Assembly (NCBI RefSeq): GCF_900143005.1
Contig: NZ_FRCS01000031.1
Coordinates: forward strand, 1-56,080
From: Cryptosporangium aurantiacum
GTDB taxonomy: Bacteria; Actinomycetota; Actinomycetes; Mycobacteriales; Cryptosporangiaceae
Direction: 5' to 3'
Length of the DNA: 56,080 bases
In this document: in pieces, positions 1 through 9,493 of the stretch
How the letters are laid out: the number at the start of each line of letters is the position of its first letter
How positions within the stretch are numbered: the first letter of the stretch is position 1
Notes under the pieces: generated by a model
The model's input: the letters and a program-made list of their open reading frames with translations, nothing else
What the model was told of the DNA's origin: nothing
Databases searched by the model: none
Made by a program: the position numbers and the translations under genes

Positions 1-866
1 GCGTACACCCCGGTTTCGTATGCCACGGCGGCCTTCCGGCCACGGCGCCCTCTACTGCACCCCCCGGCGCGGAGCTCGGGCTGCCGCTTCCGTTGTATCC
101 AAAGTGGGCGCATCCAGGCGCCCTATAGGTCCCCCAGATGCGTCCACTCGCCGCGCTGGGTGGCCCGCGCCTCGCAACGATGCGCTCGGCGGCTCGCGAG
201 AGCGAGCCCGAGGCCACATCGTTCCGCGGCGCTGAGCCGGCACCGCAGCCGCGCGCTCCAGCATCGGATCTACCGTTTCGCGGCACAGCGGCACAGCGGC
301 GGCCGCGCGCACCGCGCCGCCACAAAGGGGCGGCGCGAGCCCCGCCGCTGGAGGCGGCCCCCGGACGGCCGGTCGACGGAAACCTTGGTGATCGGCCGTT
401 CGGTGGGGGTCGGCGCGGCGGTCAGCCCGGGGACTAGTCGGTCACCGAGGCCATCAGGTCGCATTCTTTGAATCCAATTCAAGAATTCGCTCGCCACCGC
501 CCATTGATTTCGCGGATTCCGCAATCGATCAAGTCCCGCGCCGGTGAGACGGAACCCGAAACTGCTGATACCTGGTACGACCAGAGCGCCCAATGTGACA
601 CATCCGTCCCACCCAGCGGGACAACCATTCGGGGTGACGCCACTCTTTGTCGCTCCCCTGCACGCATGCTGTAATGCCGTCTACTCTGGTGATGGGCGCA
701 TGGAGGTACACGCACATCGAATCCGCAGCGAAGGGCTTCAGCGGACCGACGGACGGGTAGTTCCGCCCACAGGCTGGTGAACGGCGGCCGGCACCGGATC
801 GGGCGGTACTGCCCTTCGCCCGGCGGAGCGGGCCGGCAGTCCGTCGGGAGGAGGGCTCACGCCCAC
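1..866. other. Gene-free stretch at the window edge
   Basis: I find no convincing gene here. The open frames are short, overlap on both strands, have arginine- and proline-rich compositions typical of random GC-rich translation, and match no family I recognise. The first 430 bases are extremely GC-rich with short direct repeats such as a doubled GCGGCACA near 285-300. The next 300 bases are less GC-rich and read like an intergenic region leading to the PAS-like gene. The 5' end could be the tail of a gene that lies outside the window, which cannot be judged from here. Confidence 0.5.
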
Positions 867-1328
867 ATGACCCACATCGACATGTCCGTCGCTGCCTCCG
901 AGGTGGCCCCGGATGTCGTCCCGACGTTGCGACTTGTCGGAGGCGTCCGGCCGCTGGAGAACTGGCTGCAGACGGTGAGTGAAGCCGAAGAGCCCTGCCT
1001 GTTACTCGACCGGGATGGTGTCGTCCTGGCTGCGTCCTCGACCTGTCATGCCGTGCTCGGCGTCGTATCGGCCAGGGGCGGCCTCGTCGGGCGCGGCCTA
1101 CTCGAAGACGTCATCGACCTGATCGATTTCAGCGCCGCCCGCACGCGTCTGCGCCCGGACGAGGTGGAACGTATCCCGCCGCTCTTCGCGCTGTCGACCG
1201 GCGCGCTGGCGCGGGGCCTGATGCGCATTCGATCGGGCACTAGCACGTGGACGCTCGACGCGATCGCGACACCGCTCCGCGTCGGCGGATCGGTACTGGG
1301 GTCCCTGACGTTCTTCCACCGGGTCTGA
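867..1328 (+). CDS. Small PAS-like domain protein
   Basis: A 153-residue soluble protein that is essentially one PAS-like sensor domain (residues about 30-150). The segment 'CLLLDRDGVVLAASS' followed by a hydrophobic 'AVLG' is typical of the PAS N-terminal cap and first strands, and the C-terminal 'LRVGGSVLGSLTFFHRV' fits the last PAS strand. There is no output domain, so it probably acts by protein contact or binds a small ligand. The ATG at 867 has a purine-rich GGGAGGAGGG about 12 bases upstream; an in-frame start at 777 would add an unconserved-looking arginine-rich tail and was rejected. It stands alone, 78 bases before pheA. The ligand and partner cannot be told from sequence. Confidence 0.8.
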   Translation: MTHIDMSVAASEVAPDVVPTLRLVGGVRPLENWLQTVSEAEEPCLLLDRDGVVLAASSTCHAVLGVVSARGGLVGRGLLEDVIDLIDFSAARTRLRPDEVERIPPLFALSTGALARGLMRIRSGTSTWTLDAIATPLRVGGSVLGSLTFFHRV

Positions 1329-1406
1329 TCCGCAGCGGTTCCCCTTCGCGCGGGCTAGCCCGAAATGTCGTCTCGGGGTGGCCTGCCGTCCGGATAGGCT
1401 CCGGGC

Positions 1407-2342
1407 ATGTCTGCTGCGCTCACCCGATATGCCTATCTGGGACCCTCCGGCACGTTCACCGAGCAAGCGCTCCGAATGGTCCCCGAGGCAGCCGACGCCG
1501 AGCTAGTCCCGATGGTGACCGTGCCCGAGGCGCTCCGTGCGGTGCGGGACGGTGAGGCCGACGCCGCGCTGGTGCCGCTGGAGAACTCGGTCGAGGGCGC
1601 GGTGCCGCCGACCCTGGACGGTCTGGTCAGCGGTAAGCCGCTGATGATCAACCGTGAGGTCCTGCTCCCGGTCACGTTCAACCTGTACGCCGCTCCTGGC
1701 GCCGATCTTGGGTCGCTCAAGAACGTCGCGTCGCATCCCCACGGGCTCGCCCAGTGCCAGGGCTGGCTGCGCGAGCACGTCCCGGCGGCCGAGCTCGTGG
1801 CGTCGTCGTCCACCGCGGACGCCGCCGAGGGCGTCGTCCGGGGGGATTGGGACGCAGCGGTGTGCGCGCCGGTGGCCGGACAGCGTCACGGGCTGGTCGA
1901 GTTGGCCGTCAACGTGGCCGACAACGCGGCGGCCGTCACGCGCTTCGTCCTCGTCACCCTGCCGGGGCGTCCGCCGGCGCCGACCGGGGCCGACGTGACG
2001 TCGCTGGTCGCCTTTATCGCGCACGACCGCACCGGCGCGTTGCTCGAGGTGCTGACCGAGTTCGCCGTCCGCGGGATCAACCTGACCCGCATCGAGTCGC
2101 GTCCGACCAAGGAGCGGATGGGCAGATACTGCTTCTTCCTCGACTGTGACGGCCACATCGAGGACGCGCGGGTGGGCGAGGCGCTGATGGGTCTGCGACG
2201 GGTGTGCGCCGACGTGCGGTTCCTCGGCTCCTATCCGCGGGCCGGTGCCGATCACGAGGGTGACGGACGCGCCGAGCCGTCGGACGACGACTTCGCCGAC
2301 GCCGCGGCGTGGCTGGACCGCGTCCGCGTCGGCGGGGCGTGA
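1407..2342 (+). CDS. pheA: Prephenate dehydratase PheA
   Basis: Catalyses prephenate to phenylpyruvate in cytosolic phenylalanine biosynthesis. At 311 residues it has the length of the monofunctional actinobacterial enzyme, with no chorismate mutase domain. The catalytic PDT domain fills residues 1-190: 'GPSGTFTEQA' near the start, 'ENSVEGAV' around 53, and the catalytic Thr-Arg-Phe in 'AVTRFVLV' near 175. The C-terminal ACT domain (about 200-280) contains 'GALLEVLTEF' and the 'ESRP' signature, where phenylalanine binds as feedback inhibitor. The TGA stop overlaps the ATG of the next gene by one base, so the two are probably translationally coupled. Confidence 0.97.
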   Translation: MSAALTRYAYLGPSGTFTEQALRMVPEAADAELVPMVTVPEALRAVRDGEADAALVPLENSVEGAVPPTLDGLVSGKPLMINREVLLPVTFNLYAAPGADLGSLKNVASHPHGLAQCQGWLREHVPAAELVASSSTADAAEGVVRGDWDAAVCAPVAGQRHGLVELAVNVADNAAAVTRFVLVTLPGRPPAPTGADVTSLVAFIAHDRTGALLEVLTEFAVRGINLTRIESRPTKERMGRYCFFLDCDGHIEDARVGEALMGLRRVCADVRFLGSYPRAGADHEGDGRAEPSDDDFADAAAWLDRVRVGGA

Positions 2343-2971
2343 TGCGGCGGCGAGGCTCTCGAAGGCTGATCATCGTCCGGCACGCGCAGAGCGAGGCCAA
2401 CGCGATCGGAAGCCTGCACTGCACCGTTCCCGGGCCCGAGCTCACCGAGCAGGGCCGGGAACAGGCCGAAAAGCTCGTCGCGTCGCTGGCCGACGAGGAC
2501 GTGCGGTCGGTGTGGTCGTCGACGATGACTCGTGCCCAGCAGACGGCAGAGCCGCTGGCCGCCGCTCGCGAGCTCGACTTACGGGTGCACGACGGCTTCA
2601 AGGAGTCGTACCTCGGTGACCTCCACGACCGGCGGGACGCCGAGGCGCACGAGGCGTTCGACGACGTCTACGCGTCCTGGTTGGTACGCGCGGAGCTGGA
2701 GAACCGGTGCCCCGGCGGTGGTGAGTCCGGTGCCGAGGTGCTCGGCCGCTGGCTCGGAGCACTCGACGAGGTGGTGGTGAGCCTGGACGACGGCGCCGCG
2801 GTGGTCGTCAGCCACGGCGCGGCAACCCGTCTCGCCGTCTCGCGACTCGCCCAGATAGAGCCGACGTGGGCCCTGACGCATCATTTACCGAATACCGGGC
2901 ATATTGTCCTCGACGAGGAGGACGGGCGCTGGGCGTGCCGCAGCTGGGGCGGGCTCCGACCGGGCCTCTGA
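2342..2971 (+). CDS. Histidine phosphatase family protein
   Basis: A 209-residue phosphoglycerate-mutase-like phosphatase. The N-terminal 'IIVRHAQSEAN' carries the phospho-accepting histidine of the RHG motif (here RHA), 'SSTMTRAQQTA' supplies the usual arginine, and 'VVVSHGAATR' carries the second catalytic histidine near the C-terminus. The ATG at 2342 overlaps the pheA stop, which supports co-transcription with pheA; an in-frame start at 2309 lies inside pheA and is less likely. The substrate is unknown; members of this family act on sugar phosphates, cofactors or phosphoproteins. A strong 15-bp hairpin follows the stop and probably ends the transcript. Confidence 0.92.
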   Translation: MRRRGSRRLIIVRHAQSEANAIGSLHCTVPGPELTEQGREQAEKLVASLADEDVRSVWSSTMTRAQQTAEPLAAARELDLRVHDGFKESYLGDLHDRRDAEAHEAFDDVYASWLVRAELENRCPGGGESGAEVLGRWLGALDEVVVSLDDGAAVVVSHGAATRLAVSRLAQIEPTWALTHHLPNTGHIVLDEEDGRWACRSWGGLRPGL

Positions 2972-2990
2972 GAGCGCCGGGAAGTGAAAC

Positions 2991-3029
2991 ACGCCCGGCC
3001 GGGCGGGGCTGAGTCGCCCGGCCGGGCGT
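2991..3029 (+). terminator. 15-bp perfect hairpin after the pheA transcript
   Basis: A perfect 15-bp stem (2991-3005 with 3015-3029) encloses a 9-base loop. Each arm is itself nearly palindromic (CGCCCGGCCGGGCG). No T-run follows, as is common in GC-rich actinobacteria. It lies 20 bases after the phosphatase stop. Confidence 0.75.
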
Positions 3030-3086
3030 ACCAAAGGTGACAAACTAGGTACGGCTCCCCTCGTACCCCAGCAGTTCCCTCTCTGG

Positions 3087-3105
3087 TGCGGTTAGGCTAA
3101 CCTAA
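3087..3105 (+). promoter_or_regulatory. DtxR/IdeR-type iron box
   Basis: The 19-mer TGCGGTTAGGCTAACCTAA matches 17 of 19 positions of the actinobacterial iron-box consensus as I know it (TTAGGTTAGSCTAACCTAA), including the full central palindrome. It sits 46 bases before the start of an FhuF-like iron-reductase gene, so iron-dependent repression by an IdeR/DmdR-type regulator is the natural reading. The match and position are seen directly; the regulator is inferred and is not in the window. Confidence 0.85.
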
Positions 3106-3109
3106 CCTC

Positions 3110-3154
3110 ATGACAAGGTCCAGAGGGTGCCTCGATGTGGGGGTCGTGCGATGA
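3110..3154 (+). CDS. Possible 14-codon leader peptide before the FhuF-like gene
   Basis: An ATG just 3' of the iron box opens a 14-codon frame (MTRSRGCLDVGVVR). Its TGA overlaps the ATG of the FhuF-like gene (ATGA), a coupling arrangement. Arg and Cys content recalls actinobacterial attenuator peptides, but such short frames arise easily by chance and no upstream ribosome site is clear. I list it as a possibility only. Confidence 0.25.
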   Translation: MTRSRGCLDVGVVR

Positions 3155-3921
3155 CGCTGCCGCCCTCGATCGCGCCTCGACCTGCCGTGCATCTCCTCGC
3201 TGACGCGCACGCGCTCCGCAGTTGGATCGTGCGTTACGGGGACCGGCACGGCAGCGCCCGGCTCCCGGTCGCGTCGGCGCTCGCGTTCAAGGCGTATACC
3301 TGGGCGCTGATCGACGTCGCCGTCGGCCGCTGGGTCACCGAGCGCCGGGTCGTGGACGTCTCGCAGTCGCGAGTGTGCGTCCAGATCGAGCCGGACGGCG
3401 AGCCGACGCTGGAGTTCCTCGCGCTGCACTACACGGTGCTGCCCGACGATCCGATGGCCGGCGAGTCCGGCGTGGACGTCGTCGCCACCGAGCGGGAAGT
3501 GCTCGACGTCCTGCGGCGAACGCTGGTCGAGAACCACCTAGTGCCTGCCGTCGAAGCGTTCCGGTCGCTGCGCGGAGGCGGCCCGCGACCGCTGTGGGGC
3601 ACGGTCGCACAGTCGATGGGCTACCCGGCCGCGACCGCCGATCCGGCGTTGCTCGCCGATCGTGCCGACACCGTGCGGCAGCTGCTGTCGATTCTCCCTC
3701 CGGCTGCCGACGGGCTGGTCGAGATCGCCGAACTGGATGAAGGGCAGGGGTGGCGTCCGCTGCTGCTGCGGCGTACCTGCTGCTACGCGTACACGCTGCC
3801 GGCCTACGGCCAGCCGTGTCTCACCTGCTGCCTGTTGGACGACGCCGGCCGCGACGCCGTGGCGGCCGCCGACCAGGTGGCGTGGCGCCGCTGCGAGGGC
3901 TGCGGTCTCCACACCGACTAG
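3151..3921 (+). CDS. FhuF-like (2Fe-2S) ferric-siderophore reductase
   Basis: A 256-residue protein whose C-terminus shows the unusual cysteine cluster of FhuF-type reductases: 'RRTCCYAY' followed by 'PCLTCC', a CC-x11-CxxC pattern close to the CC-x10-CxxC that holds a 2Fe-2S cluster in E. coli FhuF. Two further cysteines ('CEGCG') lie near the end. FhuF proteins release iron from ferric siderophores in the cytoplasm. The iron box 46 bases upstream supports that role strongly. The ATG at 3151 is preferred; an in-frame GTG at 3127 is possible. The gene stands alone between two hairpins, with no siderophore synthesis or transport genes nearby. Confidence 0.85.
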   Translation: MTLPPSIAPRPAVHLLADAHALRSWIVRYGDRHGSARLPVASALAFKAYTWALIDVAVGRWVTERRVVDVSQSRVCVQIEPDGEPTLEFLALHYTVLPDDPMAGESGVDVVATEREVLDVLRRTLVENHLVPAVEAFRSLRGGGPRPLWGTVAQSMGYPAATADPALLADRADTVRQLLSILPPAADGLVEIAELDEGQGWRPLLLRRTCCYAYTLPAYGQPCLTCCLLDDAGRDAVAAADQVAWRRCEGCGLHTD

Positions 3922-4025
3922 CCGCCGGCACCCTGCCGCGCGGCGGCCGACAGCGCCCCGGCGCGCCCCGCGCGGCGCGGCGTCGTGTCTCGGCCCAATT
4001 GGCCGGGAACGCATGCGAGACAAGA

Positions 4026-4059
4026 TCGGGCCGCGACCTCGGAAGAGGTCGCGGCCCGA
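4026..4059. terminator. Bidirectional hairpin between convergent genes
   Basis: A perfect 15-bp stem (4026-4040 with 4045-4059) with a GGAA loop lies between the FhuF-like gene and the convergent AIM24 gene, 13 bases after the latter's stop. It can serve both directions. No T-run is present. Confidence 0.75.
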
Positions 4060-4072
4060 CGTATGTACGGCG

Positions 4073-4807
4073 TCAGTCGAACAGACCACCGAGCACGCCG
4101 CCGCTACTGCTCTGCTGGCCGCCACCGCCGGCGCCGAACCCGGCCGGCTGCTCGGACGGCTGCACCACGACGAAGCCCTGGCCGGCGAAGCTCATCGTGA
4201 ACGCCTCACCGGTGGTGCGGCCGAGCAGCGTGCCCAGGCCGAGCTGGTCGGCGCGGTGGTACCCGGTCTGCAGCGACGCCGACCAGCACACCGCCGCCTG
4301 CGGGTCGGCGTAGGTCGGCTGGTCGACCCGCAGGACGACCGGCGTGCCCTTGCAGGTGACCGCGATCCGACCCTGGCCGGAGAAGACCGTGTTGAACGCA
4401 CCCTGTGCGGAGAACATGCCTGCGCCCTGGACCATCTTGATGTCCCACTGCAGCGTCGGCTCGAACGCGAGCACGTTCGCGCCGTTGATCGTCAGACCGT
4501 CGTGCGGGCCCTCGAGGTCGATCAAGTAGATGTCGGATGCGGCGTCGGCGAGGAAAACGTCACCGTGGCCGACCGCCTTCATCAGCGGGACGCCCTCACC
4601 GGTGAGCTTCGACTTCAGGAACTTGCTGAGCCCACCGGAGCCCTGGGCCTGGAACTGGACGTTTCCCTGGTACGCGACCATCGAGCCGACTCGGGCGAAC
4701 ACCTCGCCGCGCAGCTCCACCTTCAGAAGCTTCGAGTTCTGCAGTCGCAGGCCCGGCTGCGCCGACTCCTGCTCCATGTTCGAGGCGGCGAACAGTTCAG
4801 AGCGCAT
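4073..4807 (-). CDS. AIM24 family protein
   Basis: A 244-residue member of the AIM24 (TerD-like fold) family, widespread in actinobacteria and of unknown biochemical role. 'GEVFARVGSMVAYQGNV' near residue 33 and the spaced beta-strand segments ending in 'FVVVQPSEQP' are typical. The last 25 residues are a Gly/Ser/Gln-rich flexible tail ('GAGGGGQQSSSGG'). There is no signal peptide or membrane segment. It is last in a minus-strand run after the small metalloprotease, with a 57-base gap. The function is not known. Confidence 0.88.
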   Translation of the reverse strand: MRSELFAASNMEQESAQPGLRLQNSKLLKVELRGEVFARVGSMVAYQGNVQFQAQGSGGLSKFLKSKLTGEGVPLMKAVGHGDVFLADAASDIYLIDLEGPHDGLTINGANVLAFEPTLQWDIKMVQGAGMFSAQGAFNTVFSGQGRIAVTCKGTPVVLRVDQPTYADPQAAVCWSASLQTGYHRADQLGLGTLLGRTTGEAFTMSFAGQGFVVVQPSEQPAGFGAGGGGQQSSSGGVLGGLFD

Positions 4808-4864
4808 GGTTTTCCCTCCACTGACAGTGGCTTCAGGGTAGAACCCACCAGCCAGCGGAGACTC

Positions 4865-5209
4865 TCAGGCCCAACCGAGTTCGTGCAGGCGCTCGTCCGG
4901 GATGCCGAAATGGTGGGCGATCTCGTGGACGACGGTGATCGCGACCTCGTCGACCACGTCTTCCTCGGTCTCGCAGATCCTGAGCGTGGGGTTGCGGAAG
5001 ATCGTGATCCGGTCCGGGAGCACGCCGGAGTAGTCCCACCCACGGTCGGTCAGCGCGTGGCCCTCGTAGAGCCCGAGCAGCCCTGGCTCGGGAGCGTCGT
5101 CCTCGACCAGGACGACAACGTTGCTCATCCGGTCGAGCAACTCCGCGGGAATGGCGTCCAGTGCATCTCCGACGAGTTCTTCGAAACGCTCCCGGCTCAT
5201 CTCGACCAC
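4865..5209 (-). CDS. Small zinc metalloprotease-like protein (HExxH)
   Basis: A 114-residue 'minimal zincin' of the actinobacterial metallopeptidase family. The C-terminal 'VVHEIAHHFGIPDERL' is an HExxHxxGxxD zinc-binding and catalytic motif. 'DRGWDYSGVLPDRITIF' in the middle is also typical of the family. No signal peptide is visible, so it is cytoplasmic. It begins 9 bases after the stop of the acetoacetate-CoA ligase and is likely co-transcribed with it, though the functional link is unclear. Proteolytic activity in this family is largely inferred from the motif. Confidence 0.88.
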   Translation of the reverse strand: MVEMSRERFEELVGDALDAIPAELLDRMSNVVVLVEDDAPEPGLLGLYEGHALTDRGWDYSGVLPDRITIFRNPTLRICETEEDVVDEVAITVVHEIAHHFGIPDERLHELGWA

Positions 5210-5218
5210 GGAACCAGC

Positions 5219-7147
5219 CTACGGCCGGTACTCGTCGAGGATGTCGGGGTCGACCAGCGCACCACGGTTCGCGACCTTGTCCGGGTCGGCGCCGAGCAGG
5301 ATCCGCCGCACCGGCACCTCCAGCTTCTTGCCGGACAGCGTCCTGGGTACGCCGCGGACCACGCGGGTCTCGTCCGGGACGTGGCGCGGAGACAGCTCCG
5401 AGCGCAGCGTCGAGCGCAGCCGGGCGATCACCTCGTCGTCCAGCGTCTCGCCGGCCGCGGGAACGACGAAGAGCAGCAGCCGGCCTTCCGAGCCGAGCTG
5501 CCCGGTGTCGACGACCAGCGAGTCCGCGATCTCGGCGAAACCCTCGACGATCCGGTAGAAGTCGGCGGTGCCCATCCGGACGCCACCCCGGTTGAGCGTC
5601 GAGTCGGACCGTCCGTAGACCACCGCACCACCGTCGGGGCGGATGCGGACCCAGTCGCCGTGCCGCCAGACACCCGGGAACATGTCGAAGTACGCCTCGC
5701 GGTACCGGGAGCGGTCGGCGTCGTTCCAGAACATGACCGGCATCGACGGCATCGGCGCGGTGACCACGAGCTCGCCGACTTCGTCGACGAGCGGCTTGCC
5801 TGCGGGGTCGTACGCCTCGACGCGAGCGCCGAGCTGGCGGCAGGGCAGCACGCCCGCGCGCACCGGCAGCAGCGGCACCGAGCCGAGGAACGCGGTGCAG
5901 ACGTCCGTGCCGCCGGAGACCGACCCGAGCAGGACGTCGGAGCCGACCCGCTCGTACACCCAGGCGAAACCCTCGGGCGGGAGCGGCGACCCGGTCGAGC
6001 CCACGAAGCGCAACGCGGACAGGTCCAACTCGTCGGCCGGGCGCAGGTCCTGCTTGGCGCCGGCGGTGAGGAACGCCGCGCTCACCCCGAAGTGGGTGAT
6101 GCGGGTGTCGGCCGCGAGCCGCCAGAGCGCCAGCGGGTCGGGATGGGCCGGGCTGCCGTCGTAGAGCACGGTCGTCGAGCCGACGAGCAAGCCGCCGACC
6201 AGCAGGTTCCACATCATCCAGCCGGTCGTGGTGAACCAGAACAGGGTGTCGTCCTGGCCGACGTCAACGTGCAGCGACAGTTCCTTGAGGTGCTCCAGCA
6301 CGATGCCACCGTGGCCCTGGACGATCGGTTTGGGCAGGCCGGTGGTGCCGGACGAGTAGAGCACCCAGAGCGGATGTTCGAACGGGACCTCGGTGAACTC
6401 CGGCTCGCGAGCGGACGTCCCGGCGCCCAGCGAGGCCCAGGAGACTGCGGCGGTGCCCGGGACGGCGTCCAAATCGGCTACGAGAACCAGGGCGCGGAGG
6501 TTCGGCAGGGCAGCGGCGATCGACGCGACAGCGTCGCTCCGGTCGAAGGACCGGCCGTTGTACCGGTACTCGTCGACGGCGAGAAGTACCGCGGGTTCGA
6601 TCTGGGCGAAGCGGTCGACGACCGCGGAGACGCCGAAATCGGGTGAGCAGGACGACCAGATCGCCCCGAGGCTCGCGGTGGCGAGGAAGCCGATCACGGC
6701 CTCCGGGATGTTCGGCAGGTAGGCGGCGACCCGGTCACCCTGGCCGACGCCGAGTTCGCGCAGGCCGGCGGCTACCCGGGCCACCTCGCGGTTCAGCTCG
6801 CCGTACGTGATCGGGCGGCGTTCACCGGACTCGTCGGTGGCGATCAGGGCAACCCGCGCGGGGTCGTGCCGGAGCGCGTTGCGGGCGTAGTTGAGCGTGC
6901 TGCCGGCGAACCAGTGGACGTCGGGCATCTCGTGGCCGGTGACGACCGGGCCGTTCGCGTGGAAGCCGAGGACGTCGAAGTGGGTCCAGATCGAGTTCCA
7001 GAAGCCTTCGAGGTCGGTTACCGACCACTGCCAGAGGGTGTCGTAGTCGCCGTCGAGGCCGATGCGGCTCTGGTACGCGGTGATGTGGGCGCGGGCCTGG
7101 ACCTGGTCGCTCGGGCTCCACAGCAGTGCGCCTTCGGTGACGTCCAT
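5219..7147 (-). CDS. Acetoacetate-CoA ligase
   Basis: A 642-residue ANL-superfamily adenylate-forming enzyme. The length, the N-terminal 'DLEGFWNSIWTHFDV', and 'VHWFAGSTLNYARNAL' identify the acetoacetyl-CoA synthetase branch rather than acetyl-CoA synthetase. The AMP-binding P-loop is 'LYSSGTTGLPKPI' near residue 270, and the conserved lysine lies in the C-terminal 'LSGKKLEVPVRRIL'. It activates acetoacetate with ATP and CoA in ketone-body or PHB use and polyketide precursor supply. One base separates it from the upstream AlkD-like gene and 9 bases from the downstream metalloprotease, so all three look like one operon. Confidence 0.93.
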   Translation of the reverse strand: MDVTEGALLWSPSDQVQARAHITAYQSRIGLDGDYDTLWQWSVTDLEGFWNSIWTHFDVLGFHANGPVVTGHEMPDVHWFAGSTLNYARNALRHDPARVALIATDESGERRPITYGELNREVARVAAGLRELGVGQGDRVAAYLPNIPEAVIGFLATASLGAIWSSCSPDFGVSAVVDRFAQIEPAVLLAVDEYRYNGRSFDRSDAVASIAAALPNLRALVLVADLDAVPGTAAVSWASLGAGTSAREPEFTEVPFEHPLWVLYSSGTTGLPKPIVQGHGGIVLEHLKELSLHVDVGQDDTLFWFTTTGWMMWNLLVGGLLVGSTTVLYDGSPAHPDPLALWRLAADTRITHFGVSAAFLTAGAKQDLRPADELDLSALRFVGSTGSPLPPEGFAWVYERVGSDVLLGSVSGGTDVCTAFLGSVPLLPVRAGVLPCRQLGARVEAYDPAGKPLVDEVGELVVTAPMPSMPVMFWNDADRSRYREAYFDMFPGVWRHGDWVRIRPDGGAVVYGRSDSTLNRGGVRMGTADFYRIVEGFAEIADSLVVDTGQLGSEGRLLLFVVPAAGETLDDEVIARLRSTLRSELSPRHVPDETRVVRGVPRTLSGKKLEVPVRRILLGADPDKVANRGALVDPDILDEYRP

Positions 7148-7148
7148 G

Positions 7149-7841
7149 TCACATATTCTTCAGCGCTTCCCGGCGGGAGAGGGGGGAAAGCCGATCCTCG
7201 TGCGCGTCGACGTAGGCGCGGACCCAGCCCGGGTCGGTCCAGGCGTACTGCCGCAGCGCCCAGCCGATCGCCTTCCGCAGGAAGAAGTCACGGTCGGTGA
7301 GGTTCGGTTCGATCACGTCGGCGAGCAGCGCCAGGTCGGTGTCGGCCTTGAACGTGAGCTGGGACAGGATCGCGGTCCGGCGTAGCCACTTGTCAGGGTC
7401 GGTGCTCCAGGTGCGGATCAACGGCTCGACGTGGTGCCGGTCGGCGCGCAGGATCGGGCCGACGCGGTTGCTCGCGAGCTCGTCGACGTAGTCCCACCAG
7501 GCGCCGTCGACGATCAGTTCGCGGTAGAGCGGCAGCGTCTCCCGGTCCTGGTAGGGGCGAGCGCTCCGGTGGCCGGTCAGCGCGATCGCGGCGTAGCGCT
7601 CCTCGCGGTACGTGGCGCCGTGCCAGAGTTCGCGGACCGCGGCTTCCCACTCGTTGCGGTCCGCGAGCTGGTGATCGTTGAAGACGAGCTTGAGCACCGC
7701 GGCCCGCGGTGTCTTCTGGACGCCGAGGAACGGCATCGTCGACTTCATGTAGGCCTGCATGCCGGGCGCCTTCGCCGGGTCCGCTACCTCCACGAGGCCG
7801 GAGCGGACCGCGGCGACGAGCGCATCGACGGGCATGGGCAC
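7149..7841 (-). CDS. AlkD-like DNA alkylation repair protein
   Basis: A 230-residue all-helical protein of the AlkD/DNA-alkylation-repair HEAT-like family. Family signs are 'MPFLGVQKTPRAAVLK' near residue 36, 'WWDYVDELASNRVGPIL' in the middle, and 'RDFFLRKAIGWALRQYAW', the lysine/tryptophan/glutamine segment that lines the DNA-facing concave surface. AlkD enzymes excise cationic N3- and N7-alkylpurines. It is first in the operon with acetoacetate-CoA ligase, with a 1-base gap. The ATG at 7841 gives a full-length family member; the shorter 'MPVDAL' start is possible. Confidence 0.9.
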   Translation of the reverse strand: MPMPVDALVAAVRSGLVEVADPAKAPGMQAYMKSTMPFLGVQKTPRAAVLKLVFNDHQLADRNEWEAAVRELWHGATYREERYAAIALTGHRSARPYQDRETLPLYRELIVDGAWWDYVDELASNRVGPILRADRHHVEPLIRTWSTDPDKWLRRTAILSQLTFKADTDLALLADVIEPNLTDRDFFLRKAIGWALRQYAWTDPGWVRAYVDAHEDRLSPLSRREALKNM

Positions 7842-7862
7842 GAAGTATGGCGGAGCCGACGG

Positions 7863-9389
<1,527 letters not shown>

Positions 9390-9493
9390 TCACCCTCCTG
9401 GAACGATCCCGTAATCCGGTCCGCCGAGGATTGGTCCCGTCACCGGCTCCACTGCCGCAACCCGGGGACGCCAGATGACTCCAGGGGGACTTC

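Noticed and set aside
20-866. Several 60-110-codon frames at the left edge
   Set aside because: They overlap on both strands with low-complexity composition and no recognisable ribosome sites or families.
3662-6646. A 994-codon open frame on the plus strand
   Set aside because: It is antisense to AIM24, the metalloprotease and acetoacetate-CoA ligase, which have clear family motifs. Long antisense frames are common in GC-rich genes with strong third-position bias.
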